Shown one piece after another: positions 43,771 through 52,386 of a DNA stretch of 64,000 bases (position 1 is its first letter; each line of letters starts with the position of its first letter). The notes under the pieces were generated by a model that was given only the letters and a program-made list of their open reading frames with translations, was not told where the DNA came from and did not search any database. The stretch is from Verrucomicrobiales bacterium (GTDB taxonomy: Bacteria; Verrucomicrobiota; Verrucomicrobiia; Limisphaerales; UBA11358). The translations under genes were made by a program, and so were the position numbers. The DNA is taken from contig JAQTQB010000005.1 in assembly GCA_028712475.1 (NCBI GenBank), forward strand, positions 107,408 to 171,407, in the 5' to 3' direction.

Positions 43771-44790
43771 ATGACACCACTCTGGGCCATCCGCATTTTA
43801 TTCCTCGGCCTCTGCATGATGGCGGGATTCGCCATCAGCCAGGTGCGCCCGGAATTTGTCGGCCAGAGTCACAGCGGACTGGTCGGCATGGTCATCGGCT
43901 TCGGCTTCGGCGGATTGCTCATCGCCGTGGACGAGATGCTCAAGGGATTTTCCCTGCGCGCCTTTTCCGCCACCACTTTCGGCCTGCTGCTTGGCACGGT
44001 GGTCGCCATGCTCGTTGACAACTCCGGCCTGTTTGAAAACACCGATGCCAAAGTCCGCTGGCTTATCCGGCTGGGACTGTTTTTAAGCTTCGGCTACATC
44101 GGCATCATTCTCGCCATTCGCAGCAACAAGGAAGATTTCTCCCTCATCATCCCCTACGTCCGGTTCTCGCCTCAAAACAAGCCCGACAACCTGCTCCTGC
44201 TCGACACCAGCGTCATCATTGACGGACGCATCGCCGATTTGATCGAGGCGCATTTTCTCGAAGGACTGATCGTGGTGCCGCGCTTTGTCCTGAAAGAACT
44301 CCAGCAGGTCGCCGATTCGGCTGATGCCATCAAGCGCGCGCGCGGCCGGCGCGGCCTGGAAATGCTCAACCGCATCCAGCGCAACACCACCATGGAAGTC
44401 CGCATCCACGACGGCGATTTCCCCGAAGAAAAAGACGTGGACGCCAAGCTTGTCCGCCTCGCGCGCAACCTCAACGCGCGGCTTTACACCAACGATTACA
44501 ATCTGGCCAAGGTCGCCGAATTGCAGCAAGTGAGCTGCCTCAACCTCCATGAAGTCGCCAAATGCCTCAAAGTGATCTTGCTGCCCGGTGAAATGTTGCA
44601 GCTGAAAATCGTCCGCGAAGGCAAGGACAAGGGCCAGGGCATCGGCTATCTGCCCGACGGCACGATGGTCGTTGTCACCAACGGCCAGTCCCACATCGGC
44701 CAGCAGGTCGAAGTTCAGGTTCAAAGTTTGCTGCAAACCGGGGCGGGCATCATCGTCTTTGCCGAAATTAAGCCACCGATGGGCGCTTAA
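43771..44790 (+). CDS. Membrane PIN-TRAM domain protein (YacL-like)
   Basis: The 339-residue protein has four N-terminal membrane segments (about 1-110). A PIN nuclease domain follows ('LLLLDTSVIIDGRIADLIEA', 'VVPRFVLKELQQVADSADAI', 'DVDAKLVRLARNLNARLYTN') with acidic residues in 'DTS', 'ELQ' and 'DVDAK'. A C-terminal TRAM-type domain follows ('QLKIVREGKDKGQGIGYLPD', 'GTMVVVTNG'). Members resemble B. subtilis YacL; RNase activity is presumed for PIN domains but is not proven for this group. It starts 3 bases after mlaD. Confidence 0.88.
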   Translation: MTPLWAIRILFLGLCMMAGFAISQVRPEFVGQSHSGLVGMVIGFGFGGLLIAVDEMLKGFSLRAFSATTFGLLLGTVVAMLVDNSGLFENTDAKVRWLIRLGLFLSFGYIGIILAIRSNKEDFSLIIPYVRFSPQNKPDNLLLLDTSVIIDGRIADLIEAHFLEGLIVVPRFVLKELQQVADSADAIKRARGRRGLEMLNRIQRNTTMEVRIHDGDFPEEKDVDAKLVRLARNLNARLYTNDYNLAKVAELQQVSCLNLHEVAKCLKVILLPGEMLQLKIVREGKDKGQGIGYLPDGTMVVVTNGQSHIGQQVEVQVQSLLQTGAGIIVFAEIKPPMGA

Positions 44791-44815
44791 AAACCGCGCC
44801 GTTAAACCGCGTATC

Positions 44816-45022
44816 ATGGAAATCGTCACAATATTCAAGGCGTTCAATCCGGCGGAGGCGCAGCTTGTCCGCTCGCGGCTCGAAGCCGCCGGGTTTCATC
44901 CGTTCGTGGCCGATGAACTTTCCGCGTTCAGTATTGATGGCTATTCAATGGCGGTCGGCGGCATCCGCGTCCAGGTTCCTGAAGTCGAGGCCGCTGACGC
45001 GAAAGAATTTCTCGAATCGTGA
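44816..45022 (+). CDS. Small DUF2007-like protein (putative signal transducing protein)
   Basis: From the ATG at 44816 the product is 68 residues: 'MEIVTIFKAFNPAEAQLVRS', 'RLEAAGFHPFVADELSAF' and 'AVGGIRVQVPEVEAADAKEF'. This matches the DUF2007 pattern of a short alpha/beta domain where 'L...LEaaGI.a.v.ge' precedes 'v.V...da..A...l'. Function is unknown. It follows the PIN-TRAM gene by 25 bases and may be co-transcribed. Confidence 0.85.
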   Translation: MEIVTIFKAFNPAEAQLVRSRLEAAGFHPFVADELSAFSIDGYSMAVGGIRVQVPEVEAADAKEFLES

Positions 45023-45169
45023 CTTTTTCCGAATTTAACTTTCGGGTTTCAATCCTCCCCGCTGCTTCCATGAATCCATCAGTCCCGCGCAATTTGTGTT
45101 AATTATTGGTTCCCTCCTGTTTTGAACCAGCCTTGCCCTGCGACGGCGGGTCGCTTAATTTTGCGCACC

Positions 45170-45802
45170 GTGAAAAAATCCGAACGCCCCGTCATTCCGC
45201 GCAAAACGATTTACCGGCTCTCTATTTATCTCCGCTGCCTGGCGCGGCTGCACGAGAACGGCATCGGCACGGTTTCCAGCGAGGCGCTCGCAAAGGCCGC
45301 CGGGGTCAAGTCCACGCAACTCCGCAAAGACCTTGCCTATTTCGGCACGTTCGGCACGCGCGGGCTGGGCTACGACGTCTCCGAGCTTTTCAAAAAAATC
45401 GCGGACGAACTCGGCACGTCGCGGTTGCAGCCGGTCATCCTGGTCGGCGTCGGCAACCTCGGCCTCGCGCTGCTCTCGTATCGCGGTTTTGAAAAGGAAG
45501 GATTTGAAATCATCGCCGCGTTTGACGCCGAACCAAAACGCAGGCGCGACAAGGAAATCAAGCAGCCGATTTACGCGATGGAAGCCCTGCCGGAATTTGT
45601 GAAGAAGCACGGCGTCAAGATGGCGATTCTCACCGTGCCGGTCGCCGTCGTGCAGGAGGTGACCAACTCGCTTGTGAAATGTGGCATCGTCGGCATCCTG
45701 AATTTTGCGCCCATCGTGCTTGACGTGCCGGAAGACGTGATGGTCAACAACGTCAATCTTGCCATCGAGTTGGAAAACTTGAGCTACTTCATTCAGGAGT
45801 GA
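45170..45802 (+). CDS. rex: Redox-sensing transcriptional repressor Rex
   Basis: Rex represses genes of fermentative or respiratory metabolism and releases DNA when NADH rises. GTG at 45170 gives 210 residues, the family size; an upstream TTG at 45122 would add 16. The N-terminal winged helix has 'PRKTIYRLSIYLRCLARLHE', 'VSSEALAKAAGVKSTQLRKD' and 'LAYFGTFGTRGLGYDV'. The Rossmann domain has 'ILVGVGNLGLALLSYRGF' and 'KMAILTVPVAVVQEV', and the domain-swapped helix is 'NVNLAIELENLSYFI'. No clear TTGTGA-type Rex site was seen upstream. Confidence 0.95.
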   Translation: MKKSERPVIPRKTIYRLSIYLRCLARLHENGIGTVSSEALAKAAGVKSTQLRKDLAYFGTFGTRGLGYDVSELFKKIADELGTSRLQPVILVGVGNLGLALLSYRGFEKEGFEIIAAFDAEPKRRRDKEIKQPIYAMEALPEFVKKHGVKMAILTVPVAVVQEVTNSLVKCGIVGILNFAPIVLDVPEDVMVNNVNLAIELENLSYFIQE

Positions 45803-45808
45803 ATTGCA

Positions 45809-47635
45809 CTACGCAACAGGCGGAGTCGCCGCCGAGTTCTCCTTCTTCGCCACTTTCACTTCGAGATAAAGGTCGCGCAACTGTTTCGGCTCGACCGTGC
45901 TGGGTGAGTCGGTCATCAGGCAGGTGCCTTTCGCCGTTTTTGGAAACGCGATCACGTCGCGGATGCTCGGCGTGTTGCAGAGAATCGCGCAAAGCCGGTC
46001 AAAGCCGAGCGCAATGCCGCCGTGCGGAGGTGCGCCGTATTTGAATGCTTCCAGCATGTAACCGAAACGCGCCTGCACCATGTCCGGCGGAATCTGCAGC
46101 ACTTCCTCGAACACCGTTTTCTGCACATCCGGCTGATGGATGCGGATGGAGCCGCCGCCAAGTTCCACGCCGTTCACCACGATGTCGTAGTGCTGGCCGC
46201 GAACCTTCTTCGGGTCGGTCTTGAGCAATGGAATATCTTCCGTGACCGGCGCGGTGAATGGATGATGGCTCGAATACCAGCGGTTCTGCTCACGATCAAA
46301 ACCGAGCAGCGGAAATTCGATGACCCAGAGAAAATTGAACTGGTCGGCGGGAATCACCAGCTTCCCCTGCCCCTTCAAAACGTCGGCGCAATACAGCCTG
46401 ATCTTGCCGAGAATTTCACACGCCGTCAGCCATTGGTCAGCGGCGAAGAGAATCAAATCACCTTCCTCGATCTTGAGCTTCGTGATGAGCGCGGCTTTCT
46501 CCGCGTCGTTGAAAAATTTCACGATCGGCGATTTCCATTCACCGCCTTCAACCTTGATGAACGCCAGACCCTTCGCGCCAAAACTCTTGGCGTATTCGGT
46601 CATCGTCTCGATCTGGCCTTGCGTCGCGCCGGCCATGCCTTTTGCGTTGAGCGCCTTCACCACGCCGCCGTTGGCGATCGCGCCGCTGAACACCTTGAAC
46701 GTGCTCGCCGCAAATTCTGCCGTGAAGTCCACGAGTTCCATGCCGAAGCGCGTGTCCGGCTTGTCAATGCCGTAACGGTTCAACGCCTCCTCGAACGTGA
46801 TGCGCTTGAACGGCGTCGGGATATCCGCGTTGAGCGCTGTCTTCCAGACGCGCTTAAGCAAGCCTTCGATGAGCGCGTAAATGTCTTCTCGCTCGATGAA
46901 GCTCATCTCAATGTCCACCTGTGTAAATTCCGGCTGACGGTCGGCGCGCAAATCTTCGTCGCGATAACAGCGCGCGAGCTGGAAATATTTTTCCACGCCG
47001 GCGACCATCAATATCTGCTTGAACTGCTGCGGCGATTGCGGCAGCGCGTAGAACTGGCCGACGCTCGTGCGGCTCGGCACGAGAAACTCGCGTGCGCCTT
47101 CGGGCGTGGACTTGAACAGCGTGGGCGTCTCGACTTCGAGAAAACCTTGCTCGTCGAAAAACACGCGCGCCGCCGTGGCGACTTTGCTGCGCAGGCGCAG
47201 GTTGCGCATCATCTCGTGACGGCGCAGATCGAGGTAGCGATACTTGAGGCGGAGTTCCTCGTTCACCTTGCTTGCGGCTTCGGGATCGTCCACGGGGAAC
47301 GGCAGCACTTCCGCCATGTTCAGGACTTCGAGCGACGCGACGCCGATCTCGATTTCGCCGGTCGGGATTTTGGGATTGTTCGTGCCCTCGGGGCGATGGC
47401 GCACCTTGCCGGTGACGGTCACGACACATTCGCTGCGCAGCGCAGCCGCCTGGTCAAAGAGTTCCTTCGTCAAGTCCGACGGATCAAACACCGTCTGCGT
47501 GCGGCCTTCGCGGTCGCGGATGTCAATGAAGATGAGGCCACCGAGGTCGCGCCGGGAATGAACCCAGCCGGAGAGCGTGACGGTTTGCCCGATGTGTGCC
47601 GGGCGCAGTTCGTTGCAATGATGCGTGCGTTTCAT
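45809..47635 (-). CDS. aspS: Aspartyl-tRNA synthetase
   Basis: A 608-residue bacterial-type class II synthetase. It has the OB-fold anticodon domain ('VTLSGWVHSRRDLGGLIFID', 'DLTKELFDQAAALRSECVVT'), motif 2 'CYRDEDLRADRQPEFTQVDI' with the flipping loop, the GAD domain ('FKVFSGAIANGGVVKALNAK'), and motif 3 'GGIALGFDRLCAILC'. Whether it is discriminating or also charges tRNA-Asn cannot be decided by eye. It is convergent with rex; the GT39-like gene lies about 100 bases upstream on the same strand. Confidence 0.96.
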   Translation of the reverse strand: MKRTHHCNELRPAHIGQTVTLSGWVHSRRDLGGLIFIDIRDREGRTQTVFDPSDLTKELFDQAAALRSECVVTVTGKVRHRPEGTNNPKIPTGEIEIGVASLEVLNMAEVLPFPVDDPEAASKVNEELRLKYRYLDLRRHEMMRNLRLRSKVATAARVFFDEQGFLEVETPTLFKSTPEGAREFLVPSRTSVGQFYALPQSPQQFKQILMVAGVEKYFQLARCYRDEDLRADRQPEFTQVDIEMSFIEREDIYALIEGLLKRVWKTALNADIPTPFKRITFEEALNRYGIDKPDTRFGMELVDFTAEFAASTFKVFSGAIANGGVVKALNAKGMAGATQGQIETMTEYAKSFGAKGLAFIKVEGGEWKSPIVKFFNDAEKAALITKLKIEEGDLILFAADQWLTACEILGKIRLYCADVLKGQGKLVIPADQFNFLWVIEFPLLGFDREQNRWYSSHHPFTAPVTEDIPLLKTDPKKVRGQHYDIVVNGVELGGGSIRIHQPDVQKTVFEEVLQIPPDMVQARFGYMLEAFKYGAPPHGGIALGFDRLCAILCNTPSIRDVIAFPKTAKGTCLMTDSPSTVEPKQLRDLYLEVKVAKKENSAATPPVA

Positions 47636-47732
47636 GTAAATGCGAATATGAAATTAAAATTATTTCATAATTCCGAATCCAAAGCGAACCTAGATTTTGA
47701 CGGAGAAAGCGGCAGACTTCAAAGTGATTTTT

Positions 47733-49154
47733 TCAAGGCGCGGAAGAAAGAACGTCAAATTTGGCGTTGCCAGGCAGGATCGCCAGTTTACCCGCTTTAA
47801 GCAGCGTTGCTTGGTCGAGGTCTTCGCTGATTTGCGCTGATCTCGCAATGACAAAGAGATTGGAGACCGAGGCGTTTTTTTTTGCATCCGGCAGTTCCTG
47901 AATGTCCCGTGGCCAGTTGCCAGTTTGCAGGTAATAGTAGCAGACGTCATTTGCGCTCAATTTGTAATAGACAACCTGATCCGGCGGGACATGCCGGTCG
48001 CTGAACCAATGCAAAATTGATTTCCAGTTGGGATCGGCAGGCGGTTGCAACTGAACCGGGGCGACGGACAGAGCAATTCCCAATGCGGCAAATGAGATTT
48101 TAAACCAGGGAAAATCCCGGCGATACCACTTGCGCAGCTTGACCCATTTTATCCGGCATAAACCCCAGGCGACCAGCCATGACATCATCGGATAAAGCGG
48201 AAGCGCATAATTGGGTTTCTTATCGGGAAAGCAACTGATCCCGAGCAGTATCACAGCAACCCAGATGGCGGCAAACAGAAACGTGTCGCGCCGCATTTCC
48301 CTGCCAGGAACATATTTCCATCCGCGACGATAAAACGCGCAGGCCAGCACGATCAGCCACGGCCAGTAGGTCTGCGCAATCAACTTGAAGTAATAAATAA
48401 AAGGCTGGTTCAATTGCAAACCAAGCGCGCGGTCCAAAATCTGATTGCCGAAGTATTGCGCCAGAAACGCATGGCCGAACTTGCAATACATGTAAATGTG
48501 CCAGGGTGCCGCGACCAGCACGGCGACCGGCAGGGTGCCCAAAAAAAGCCAGGGCAGAAGCGTCGCACGCCGGCTGGTGACCAGCCACGCAGCAAAGACC
48601 GGAATGGTTCCCAGCGCGACCAGCGGCTTGCACAACAAACCCAGCCCGATGAACACTCCGGCCAGCAGCAATCGCCATGGGCTGTCTTCTTTTGCCGAAC
48701 GAAGCACGAAATAAACCGCGAACATGACAAAAAAAAGCTGCCAGAAATCCAGTGAGATTTCACGCGTTCGCCGGGAAAATTCATAACTCAAGGCCAGCAC
48801 CACGCCGCTGACGACGGCTTCGGAACGGGAGCCGATTTGCCGGAGGGACAACATGCTCAACAGAACGACCGACAACGCCGCCAGAACGCTCGGAATTCGC
48901 GCGACAGCCACATGCGCTCCGAAAATTTTCAAAAAAATGCCGTGAATCACCAGGGCCAGCGGCGGCTTGTTGAAGTAAGGTGTTTCCGGGTTCAGGTGCG
49001 GTGCCAGCGGATCCCCCCCGTCGAACATGTAAAGTCCCACTGCGGCGTAACGCCCGGTGTCGCGGCTGTAATCACCCTGCTCCAAGTGCGGCACGGTCAC
49101 CACGAGCAGGATTATCAATGCGAGCGAATAAGATTTAAAATCGTGCCACGACAT
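47733..49154 (-). CDS. GT39/ArnT-like membrane glycosyltransferase
   Basis: The 473-residue protein has about eleven hydrophobic segments. Near the N-terminus is the ED/DR-type catalytic loop 'EQGDYSRDTGRYAAVGLYMF' and then 'NPETPYFNKPPLALVIHGIF'; the pattern 'D..RYA..a.eM...gdw..P.ln....f.KPPL' is that of ArnT/GT39 proteins that use polyprenyl-linked sugars. The periplasmic C-terminal domain (about 365-473) is soluble ('WFSDRHVPPDQVVYYKLSAN'). The ATG at 49154 is preferred to a TTG at 49178. The acceptor (lipid A, protein or other) is unknown. Confidence 0.85.
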   Translation of the reverse strand: MSWHDFKSYSLALIILLVVTVPHLEQGDYSRDTGRYAAVGLYMFDGGDPLAPHLNPETPYFNKPPLALVIHGIFLKIFGAHVAVARIPSVLAALSVVLLSMLSLRQIGSRSEAVVSGVVLALSYEFSRRTREISLDFWQLFFVMFAVYFVLRSAKEDSPWRLLLAGVFIGLGLLCKPLVALGTIPVFAAWLVTSRRATLLPWLFLGTLPVAVLVAAPWHIYMYCKFGHAFLAQYFGNQILDRALGLQLNQPFIYYFKLIAQTYWPWLIVLACAFYRRGWKYVPGREMRRDTFLFAAIWVAVILLGISCFPDKKPNYALPLYPMMSWLVAWGLCRIKWVKLRKWYRRDFPWFKISFAALGIALSVAPVQLQPPADPNWKSILHWFSDRHVPPDQVVYYKLSANDVCYYYLQTGNWPRDIQELPDAKKNASVSNLFVIARSAQISEDLDQATLLKAGKLAILPGNAKFDVLSSAP

Positions 49155-49280
49155 TTGGTTATAAACCACCACGAACAATCAACCGGCGAGAACTCTGGTT
49201 AATAAAAAATACATTGTCAATTTTTGACCCTGACGAATTCGCTGCTCGCCACGCGCATCATTTTGAAATAAACTCACACG

Positions 49281-50222
49281 ATGATGGAACTGCCCAAGCC
49301 GGATATTATTTTCACCCACGAGAGCGACCTCGATGGTTTGGTGGCGGGCCTGATGCTGCAAAAGCTCGCGAAGAAACTCTACGGCCGCGAGGTGCCGATC
49401 GAGGCGTATCACTACAATTACTGGAAGACCCGCGAGCTGCGCGAAAAGGCCGCGTGGGTCACTGATTTCACCTACGAACCGCGCCTCGACAAGGAGCAAT
49501 GGGTCATCATTGATCATCACGTCACCGACGCCGTGCCGAAGAATGCGCATCTCATCCACGACGTGACCAAGTCCGCCGGGCTGCTCTGCTACGAACTCTG
49601 CAAACGCAACGACCTCGACTCGCCCGCGCTGGAACGTCTCGCACACTTGAACAACGTCGCCGACCTGTTTCTCGAGGACGACCCTGATTTCGAGCTGGCG
49701 GTGGATTACGCGAACCTCGTCAAGATTTACCAGTTCTGGAATCTGCACGCGCTCATAGACGGCGACGTTGAGAAACTGCTGAACCATCCGTTGCTCGAAG
49801 TCATCGCCGTCAAACGTCGCATCGAAGACCCGCTGGGGTTTGAGTGGAGCAAAAATCACGTCACCGAGATCAGCGCGGCCGTTGGCTACGTCGAGACCGT
49901 CGTCGGCAACAACAACCTCATCGTGCATCAACTGCTCGAACGGCAGGCCACGAAATTTCCGGTGCTGGTCACGCTGTTCAAGCGCGCGAACAACGTCGTC
50001 ATCGCCAGCTTCCGCAGCCGCAACGGCGAGGCGCTCAAGGTGGCGGAGAAATTTCAGGGCGGCGGCCACGCCAACGCCTCCGGCGCGATGTTCCCCAAAT
50101 CCATCCGCAACATCCCCGAAGCCGTGGATTACTTGCGCACGGTCTTGAATCCGAAACGCGGCGCGCCCTTGAACAATCTGGAAAGTTTGTTCGCGGGAAT
50201 TGAGGCGGAACAGCGGAAGTAA
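49281..50222 (+). CDS. DHH-family phosphoesterase
   Basis: The 313-residue protein has DHH-family motifs: 'FTHESDLDGLVAGLML' (motif I, D-x-D-G), 'VIIDHHVTD' (D-H-H), 'LAHLNNVADLFLEDD' and the C-terminal DHHA1 motif 'KFQGGGHANASGAMFP'. Such proteins include oligoribonucleases/NrnA, cyclic-dinucleotide phosphodiesterases and RecJ relatives. No PAS or GGDEF domains and no membrane helices are present, so an NrnA-like short-substrate role is possible but not proven. It starts about 125 bases from the divergent GT39-like gene. Confidence 0.85.
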   Translation: MMELPKPDIIFTHESDLDGLVAGLMLQKLAKKLYGREVPIEAYHYNYWKTRELREKAAWVTDFTYEPRLDKEQWVIIDHHVTDAVPKNAHLIHDVTKSAGLLCYELCKRNDLDSPALERLAHLNNVADLFLEDDPDFELAVDYANLVKIYQFWNLHALIDGDVEKLLNHPLLEVIAVKRRIEDPLGFEWSKNHVTEISAAVGYVETVVGNNNLIVHQLLERQATKFPVLVTLFKRANNVVIASFRSRNGEALKVAEKFQGGGHANASGAMFPKSIRNIPEAVDYLRTVLNPKRGAPLNNLESLFAGIEAEQRK

Positions 50223-50237
50223 CTATGCATCCACACT

Positions 50238-50846
50238 ATGAAACAGTGTTCATACTGCGGAAGAGACAATATCGATGATGCCTTAAACTGCCGCGAATGC
50301 GGCACGGAGTTTGAGCAACCTAAAGTAGTGCCTCAACCTGAAGAGCAAAAACAGCAGGAACCTTCATCTTCAGCTCGTGATTCCGGAGCGCCATTCTCAG
50401 AAGCCAAGCCAGTCTTGAAATACGATAATATTCTTGTTTCATCGCGCGGCATTGCAGAGGTTCATGCAAAAAGGGTCATGATTTTTGTTCCAACACCTGA
50501 AATAAACCGAGTCACTTTGAAATTTGGCAGGTCGGATCACTACCCGATTCTCACCCTGTCGATTGGCATCGCTTTGGCATTGGTTGGTATTTTTGGACTC
50601 ACAGAATTATTCGAAGCCCCACGAGGATTTCGGTATGAATTGGGGATGATCGCTTTTGGATTAATAGGTGGCTCCATGATCTTTGACACTTTGAAGAAAA
50701 GATATTTTTTTGAAGTTCACAAAAGGAAAGGTGTTTGTCGGCTGGTTCTTTCAAAAAATGCTCAAGAGAAAGACATTCAAGATTTCTGCGATAAAGTCAG
50801 GTTGACCTATAAGCATGAAATTACGGACTCTAGCAAGTTGCTCTAG
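50238..50846 (+). CDS. Zinc-ribbon membrane protein of unknown function
   Basis: The 202-residue protein starts with a double-Cys zinc ribbon ('KQCSYCGRDNIDDALNCREC', four Cys as C-x2-C...C-x2-C). A Pro/Gln/Ser-rich linker and two close membrane helices at about 100-150 follow ('ILTLSIGIALALVGIFGLTE' and 'YELGMIAFGLIGGSMIFDTL'), with a charged C-terminal tail of about 45 residues. The gene is clearly AT-richer than its neighbours. I do not recognise the family beyond the zinc-ribbon head. It begins 15 bases after the DHH gene. Confidence 0.7.
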   Translation: MKQCSYCGRDNIDDALNCRECGTEFEQPKVVPQPEEQKQQEPSSSARDSGAPFSEAKPVLKYDNILVSSRGIAEVHAKRVMIFVPTPEINRVTLKFGRSDHYPILTLSIGIALALVGIFGLTELFEAPRGFRYELGMIAFGLIGGSMIFDTLKKRYFFEVHKRKGVCRLVLSKNAQEKDIQDFCDKVRLTYKHEITDSSKLL

Positions 50847-50896
50847 GCGGTTTTCCTTTTCCTCACAGCGATTCGCGTTTAACATCGCCGCCGCTT

Positions 50897-51637
50897 ATGT
50901 CTGATTCATCCACCCGCGCCGACGGTCGTTCGGCCAGCCAACTTCGCCCGCTGCGTTTTCAAAACGGCATCGCGCCCTACGCCACCGGTTCCACGCTCAT
51001 CGAATGGGGCAACACCCGCGTCATCTGCGGCGTGACCATCGAGGAAACCGTGCCGCGCTGGATGAAGGAACAAAAAGTCGAAGGCGGCTGGATCACGGCG
51101 GAATACTCGATGCTCCCCTACTCCACCCTGACGCGCAAACCGCGCGACATCTCCAAGGGCAAGCTGGACGGGCGTTCCTCGGAAATCCAGCGGCTCATCG
51201 GCCGTTCCATGCGCGCCGCGCTGGACCTCCAAAAACTCGGCGCCCGCACGATCTGCGTGGATTGCGATGTGTTGCAGGCCGACGGCGGCACGCGCACGGC
51301 GGCCATCACCGGCTCGTTTGTCGCGCTGTCGCTCGCGATCAAACAATTGATCGCCGAAAAGAAACTCTCAACCAGCCCGATTCTCCACGCCGTCGCCGCC
51401 GCGAGCGTCGGCATCGTGAACGGCGTCCCGCTGCTGGACTTGTGCTACACGGAGGACGTCGCCGCGTCGGTGGACATGAATCTGGTGATGAACGACAGCG
51501 GCCAGTTCATCGAACTGCAAGGCAGCGGCGAGGAAGCCACGTTCAGCGAAACCGAGCTTGCGAGCCTGCTGGCGCTCGGCAAGGCGGGCATTGGCGAATT
51601 GCTCGTCGCCCAACAAAAAGCCCTCGCCCAGGTTTAA
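50897..51637 (+). CDS. rph: Ribonuclease PH
   Basis: Rph trims the 3' ends of tRNA precursors phosphorolytically. The 246-residue product has 'SDSSTRADGRSASQLRPLRF', 'WITAEYSMLPYSTLTRKPRD', 'SSEIQRLIGRSMRAALDLQK', 'VDCDVLQADGGTRTAAITGS' and 'IELQGSGEEATFSETELASL', the standard order. It is complete in length, unlike the truncated E. coli K-12 gene. The next gene starts 3 bases after its stop. Confidence 0.96.
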   Translation: MSDSSTRADGRSASQLRPLRFQNGIAPYATGSTLIEWGNTRVICGVTIEETVPRWMKEQKVEGGWITAEYSMLPYSTLTRKPRDISKGKLDGRSSEIQRLIGRSMRAALDLQKLGARTICVDCDVLQADGGTRTAAITGSFVALSLAIKQLIAEKKLSTSPILHAVAAASVGIVNGVPLLDLCYTEDVAASVDMNLVMNDSGQFIELQGSGEEATFSETELASLLALGKAGIGELLVAQQKALAQV

Positions 51638-51640
51638 GCC

Positions 51641-52297
51641 ATGTCATCCACGAAACGTTTGCGCAAAACCAAGGTTACGCCCGTCACGCGGCTGCTGTTG
51701 ATACGTCATGGCGAAGTTGAAACGCGCTATCAAGGTGTGTTCGGCGGTTCGATTGACATGAACCTTTCCAAGCGCGGCCACGAACAGGCCAGGATGCTCG
51801 CAAAATTTCTGCGCGGCAGAAACTTTGACGCCATTTACGCCAGCCCGATGAAGCGCGTGCAACAGACGTTCGCGCCGTCGCGCAACCATCATCCGGTCAA
51901 GCAGGTCATCCTGCCCGGCTTGCGGGAGATTGATTTTGGCGATTGGACGGGCTTCGGCTGGGACGCAGTGCGTGAAAAGTTTGGCATCCAGCCATACGAA
52001 TGGCTGGATAAAATTGAACTGGGCGTGGTGCCGAACGGCGAAAGCACGGTGCATTTCCGCAAACGCGTCGAGCCGTGCCTGCGCCGCGCCATCCGCGAAA
52101 ATCGTGGCAAGACGGTTGCGATTTTTTGTCACGGCGGCGTCATCCGCATGATGCTGGCGCTCCTCCTGGATCTGCCGCTGCCGAAGACCGGCGCGTTTGA
52201 TGTCGAATACACCAGCGTCACGCAGGTCGCGCTGCATCCGCACATGAACGAGATTGAACTGCTCAACTTCACGCCGTGGCGCGATCTGCCTAAATAA
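51641..52297 (+). CDS. Histidine phosphatase family protein
   Basis: The 218-residue protein has the phosphohistidine motif 'LLLIRHGEVETRYQGVFGG', then 'LSKRGHEQARMLAKFLRGR', 'IYASPMKRVQQTFAP' and 'VAIFCHGGVIRMMLALLLDL', the second active-site His. It belongs to the broad cobC/phosphoglycerate-mutase-like branch; the substrate is unknown. It starts 3 bases after rph and is probably in its operon. A palindromic repeat follows its stop. Confidence 0.88.
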   Translation: MSSTKRLRKTKVTPVTRLLLIRHGEVETRYQGVFGGSIDMNLSKRGHEQARMLAKFLRGRNFDAIYASPMKRVQQTFAPSRNHHPVKQVILPGLREIDFGDWTGFGWDAVREKFGIQPYEWLDKIELGVVPNGESTVHFRKRVEPCLRRAIRENRGKTVAIFCHGGVIRMMLALLLDLPLPKTGAFDVEYTSVTQVALHPHMNEIELLNFTPWRDLPK

Positions 52298-52302
52298 ATG
52301 TC

Positions 52303-52376
52303 TGGTGGGGCGAGACTCCCGGCGACCCGGTTTTTGGCAACGCTCAAGGCGGCTCGCGGGGACGCTCGTCCCACCA
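52303..52376. repeat. Complete family 2 palindromic repeat (intergenic)
   Basis: TGGTGGGGCGAGACTCCCGG (from 52303) faces GGCTCGCGGGGACGCTCGTC followed by CCACCA (to 52376); the arms are near complementary. It lies between the histidine phosphatase gene and prmA and would form a strong hairpin. Half-copies occur at 1118-1142 and 15502-15527. Confidence 0.78.
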
Positions 52377-52386
52377 AGATAAAAAT

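Noticed and set aside
45023-45169. Rex operator upstream of rex
   Set aside because: TTTGTGTTAATTATTGG shows only partial similarity to the Rex consensus and no convincing dyad.
46022-47800. 592-codon plus-strand ORF opposite aspS
   Set aside because: Antisense shadow of aspartyl-tRNA synthetase.
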